Below, one piece after another: positions 61,720 through 64,000 of a stretch of DNA of 64,000 bases. Below the pieces are notes generated by a model that was not told where the DNA came from, searched no databases, and was given only the letters and a program-made list of their open reading frames with translations. Source of the stretch: Micromonospora inyonensis. GTDB taxonomy: Bacteria; Actinomycetota; Actinomycetes; Mycobacteriales; Micromonosporaceae. Made by a program: the position numbers and the translations under genes. Location of the stretch: NCBI RefSeq assembly GCF_900091415.1, contig NZ_FMHU01000001.1, positions 1-64,000 of the forward strand, in the 5' to 3' direction. Numbering within the stretch: position 1 is the first letter of the stretch; each line of letters starts with the position of its first letter.

Positions 61720-62150
61720 CAGCCCTCCCCCGTAATCTCCGCTGTGCCCACCGGTGCTGACACCTACACAACAGATGGGACGCGTCGGGGATTCCATGTC
61801 ATGAGTCGAAACTGTCACGAATGCCTGAGTGCTAGCTGAAAGCACGGTTGGCGTTTGCTGTCAGCACCCCCGCCGGATGGTCGTCGGCGGGCACGGTGCG
61901 GGGCGGCGCGGCGGTCGGGCGCTCCCCCGTCATGGCACCATCGGGCACCCGTCCCGCACAGCGACGCACGTCACCGCTGAGCTGCGATTCCGGTCACTAT
62001 GACAGAACGCACGGGCGGAGCGGTCGGTTCATCCACACCCGGATGAATACCCCGGCCCCGCGTGAAGTATCCGCCCGCACCGTCGCGGGGCGGGCGGCCC
62101 GGTAGCGAGTGGGGCGGGCAGCTCCCCAGGTGGCGAGGGAGCGAGCAGCC
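61720..62150. other. Upstream region of the sigma-factor gene
   Basis: About 430 bases without a convincing gene, including a possible long leader. A short CCCGCCG/CGGCGGG inverted repeat near 61868 could be a regulatory hairpin or the end of another transcript. Confidence 0.4.
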
Positions 62151-63086
62151 TCAGGTAGCGAGCAGGGCGATCGCGCCGCGTACCTGGTCGCCCGAGCGGG
62201 CGAGCGCGGCCCGCGCCTTCGTCACGTCGGCACCGGAGACCAGGGAGACCAGGGCGGTCTTCAGGTCGCCGTCGGCCGCGTTCAGCGCCTGCCGGCAGAG
62301 TTCCTCGCTGCACCCGGTCGCCTCGACCAGGATCGTGATCATCCGACCCCGGAGCTTGGCGTTGGTGGCCACCACGTCGATCATGAGGTTCGAGTAGACC
62401 CGGCCGAGCCGGACCATGACGGCGGTGGAGAAGGCGTTGAGCACCAGCTTCTGCGCGGTGCCCGCCTTCATCCGGGTCGAGCCGGTCACCACCTCGGGGC
62501 CGGTGTCGACCCCGATGAAGACGTCCACGTCCCGGGCGGCGTCGGCATCCGGATTGGCGCAGAGCAGCACCGTCGCGGCCTGCCGGGCCCGGGACGCGGC
62601 CAGCGCCCCGAGAACGTACGGCGTACGTCCGCTGGCGGCCAGGCCGACCACGACGTCACCGGCGGCCACGCACTCGGTCGCCTCGGCGGACCCGAGCCGG
62701 TGGTTGTCCTCGGCGTCCTCGACCGCCTGCCACATCGCGTCCTGCCCGCCCGCCAGGTGGGCGCAGAACCAGTGCCGCGGGGAGTTGAAGGTGGGGATGA
62801 GCTCGACCGCGTCGAGGGCGCCGAGGCGACCGGAGGTGCCCGCACCGAAGTAGTGCACCCGCCGTCCCGTCCGCAGCGCCGTCACGGCGAGGTCGACGGC
62901 AGCGGCGATCTCGTCGAGCACCTCGGCCACGGCCGCCGGTGCCCGCCGGTCCGCCTCGTTGATGACCGTGAGCATGTCCCGGGTGGGCATCAGGTCGAGG
63001 TCGGCGCTGAGCGGGTTACGCCGTTCGGTCGGCGCACCCACCCGGACCACCGGACGGACCTCGGACGGCACTTGGTCGGTGGTCAT
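62151..63086 (-). CDS. murQ: N-acetylmuramic acid 6-phosphate etherase
   Basis: A 311-residue MurQ. The enzyme removes lactate from MurNAc-6-phosphate during cell-wall recycling. The SIS-type segments are clear: VHYFGAGTSGRLGALDAVELIPTF, ASGRTPYVLGAL and GSTRMKAGTAQKLVLNAFSTAVMVRLGRVYSNLMIDV, the MurQ signature. The stop is at 62151, and the ATG overlaps the MurR-like gene by four bases (ATGA). Confidence 0.95.
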   Translation of the reverse strand: MTTDQVPSEVRPVVRVGAPTERRNPLSADLDLMPTRDMLTVINEADRRAPAAVAEVLDEIAAAVDLAVTALRTGRRVHYFGAGTSGRLGALDAVELIPTFNSPRHWFCAHLAGGQDAMWQAVEDAEDNHRLGSAEATECVAAGDVVVGLAASGRTPYVLGALAASRARQAATVLLCANPDADAARDVDVFIGVDTGPEVVTGSTRMKAGTAQKLVLNAFSTAVMVRLGRVYSNLMIDVVATNAKLRGRMITILVEATGCSEELCRQALNAADGDLKTALVSLVSGADVTKARAALARSGDQVRGAIALLAT

Positions 63087-63979
63087 GCCTTCCTCCGGGT
63101 GGAGCCGACCCGGTGGGACTTGACGGCGTCGGCGGTGACCTCCAGGGCCTTCCGGGCCCGGGCACGGTTGCGGGCGGCGACCCCGACGAAGAGGCAGTCG
63201 ACCACGGTGAGCTGGGCGAGGCGGCTGGCCATCGCCCCGGAGCGGTACGTCGTCTCACGGGCCGCCGTGGTGAGGACGAAGTCCGCGTCCTCGGTGATCG
63301 GCGACCGGGGGTAGTTGGTCAGGGCGACGGTGAGGGCACCCTGGGCGCGCGCCTGTTCCAGCACCTCGATCACGTCGGAGGTCGTCCCGGTGTGGGAGAT
63401 GCCCACCGCCACGTCACCCCGGCCGAGCAGGGCGGCCGAGGTGAGCGCGGTGTGCACGTCGGGGAAGTAGAAGGCGGTGCGACCGATACGGTGGAGCTTC
63501 TGCTGGAAGTCCGAGGCGACGAATCCGCTGGCCCCGGCACCGTAGATGTCGATCCGGCCGGCGTGGGAGATCGCCTCCACCACCTGCTCGCAGACGGCCG
63601 GGTCGAGCTGCTCGGCCGTCTCCTCGACGGCGCGGGCGTCGTTGAACGCGATGGTGGCGATGATCTGGGCGAGGTCGGCTCCGGGCGGGATGTCACCCCC
63701 GACGACCCGTGCGTCCAGTGGCTCGACCCGGCGTGCCGCCTCGGCGGCGAGTCGGATCCGCAGCTGCGGGTAACCGTTCATGCCGACCGAGCGACAGAAC
63801 CGGATGACCGTCGCCTCCGATGTCTCGGCGGCGGTGGCGAGGTCGGTGATGGTCCGGCGCGCGGCGTCGGCCGGGTCGGCGACGACCAGGCGGGCGACCC
63901 GCTGCTCGGCCGGCGAGAGCGAGGGCAGCAGGCCGCTGATGTGGACGATCAGGCCACCGGGCTCGTGGCTCTGGCCCAC
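63083..63979 (-). CDS. murR: MurR/RpiR-family regulator
   Basis: A 298-residue regulator with an N-terminal HTH_6 domain (ISGLLPSLSPAEQRVARLVVADPADAARRTITDLATAAETSEATVIRFCRSVGMNGYPQLRIRLA) and a C-terminal SIS sugar-phosphate-binding domain (GRIDIYGAGASGFVASDFQQKLHRIG, GISHTGTTSDVIEVL). It probably controls murQ and uptake genes in response to MurNAc-6-phosphate. GTG 63979 gives the shown length; a start further upstream, beyond the window edge, cannot be excluded. Confidence 0.88.
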   Translation of the reverse strand: MGQSHEPGGLIVHISGLLPSLSPAEQRVARLVVADPADAARRTITDLATAAETSEATVIRFCRSVGMNGYPQLRIRLAAEAARRVEPLDARVVGGDIPPGADLAQIIATIAFNDARAVEETAEQLDPAVCEQVVEAISHAGRIDIYGAGASGFVASDFQQKLHRIGRTAFYFPDVHTALTSAALLGRGDVAVGISHTGTTSDVIEVLEQARAQGALTVALTNYPRSPITEDADFVLTTAARETTYRSGAMASRLAQLTVVDCLFVGVAARNRARARKALEVTADAVKSHRVGSTRRKA

Positions 63980-64000
63980 GGGGCCGCCCGGCCCGCTTCT

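Overview
The window is a stretch of chromosome from a high-GC actinomycete, most likely Micromonospora or a close relative. The evidence is the strong G/C third-position bias, frequent GTG starts with 4-bp stop/start overlaps, actinobacterial families (WhiB-like, DUF6284, DUF2637, F420/FMN split-barrel, DUF1877, SpdB and TraB transfer proteins), and a palindromic repeat (59410-59463 and a degenerate copy at 49365-49414) of a kind I recall from this genus. Taxonomy is inference.

Region 1 (1 to about 13.85 kb) is the right part of a prophage or prophage-like element that continues off the left edge. A leftward early operon with overlapping genes carries an antirepressor, a diguanylate-cyclase-like gene with a frameshift, a WhiB-HTH regulator, a RecE/RecT-like pair, SSB, a CoiA-like nuclease, a replication initiator, a DnaC-like loader and a DNA methylase. 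It faces a rightward lysogeny module (HTH repressor plus serine integrase). Two 18-bp palindromes between the divergent HTH genes look like operators.

Region 2 (14.2-15.98 kb) is a host island: an HPF-like protein, an alpha/beta hydrolase and tRNA-Arg(UCU).

Region 3 (15,935-38,310) is an integrative conjugative element of the actinomycete AICE type, inserted in the tRNA-Arg 3' half and bounded by an exact 62-bp direct repeat (22,314 bp from repeat to repeat). It holds a tyrosine integrase with a GntR-like C-terminal domain, an excisionase, small conserved AICE genes, a DUF2637/SpdB-like protein, a Pycsar-effector-like membrane protein, a TraB/FtsK translocase, a prim-pol and an ATPase, then an array of nine TGCCGAGAT repeats that may be the replication origin. 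Cargo lies at both ends. Next to the integrase is an operon of a Dam-type methyltransferase, a HerA ATPase and a NurA-like nuclease. The nuclease gene is interrupted by an ISAs1-family element with 19-bp terminal inverted repeats and a 10-bp target duplication; removing it on paper restores a 479-aa frame. Next to attR is a two-gene module of visibly lower GC: an unrecognised 327-aa protein and a four-helix membrane protein. I regard these two cargo modules as the best candidates for little-described defence systems.

Region 4 (38.3-64 kb) is host chromosome: an NlpC/P60 gene remnant, a secreted M23 peptidase, YidD with a His/Cys-rich N-terminus, an active and a degenerate histidine kinase with a LuxR-type response regulator, an acyltransferase, a glycogen-debranching-type glucosidase, CBS and split-barrel proteins, asd, a paired M16 protease, a catalase-like protein, DAHP synthase behind a probable leader-peptide attenuator, a secreted NlpC/P60 protein, a principal-type sigma factor, and the murQ/murR pair. 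Strong hairpins close many of these units. No CRISPR array or rRNA was seen.
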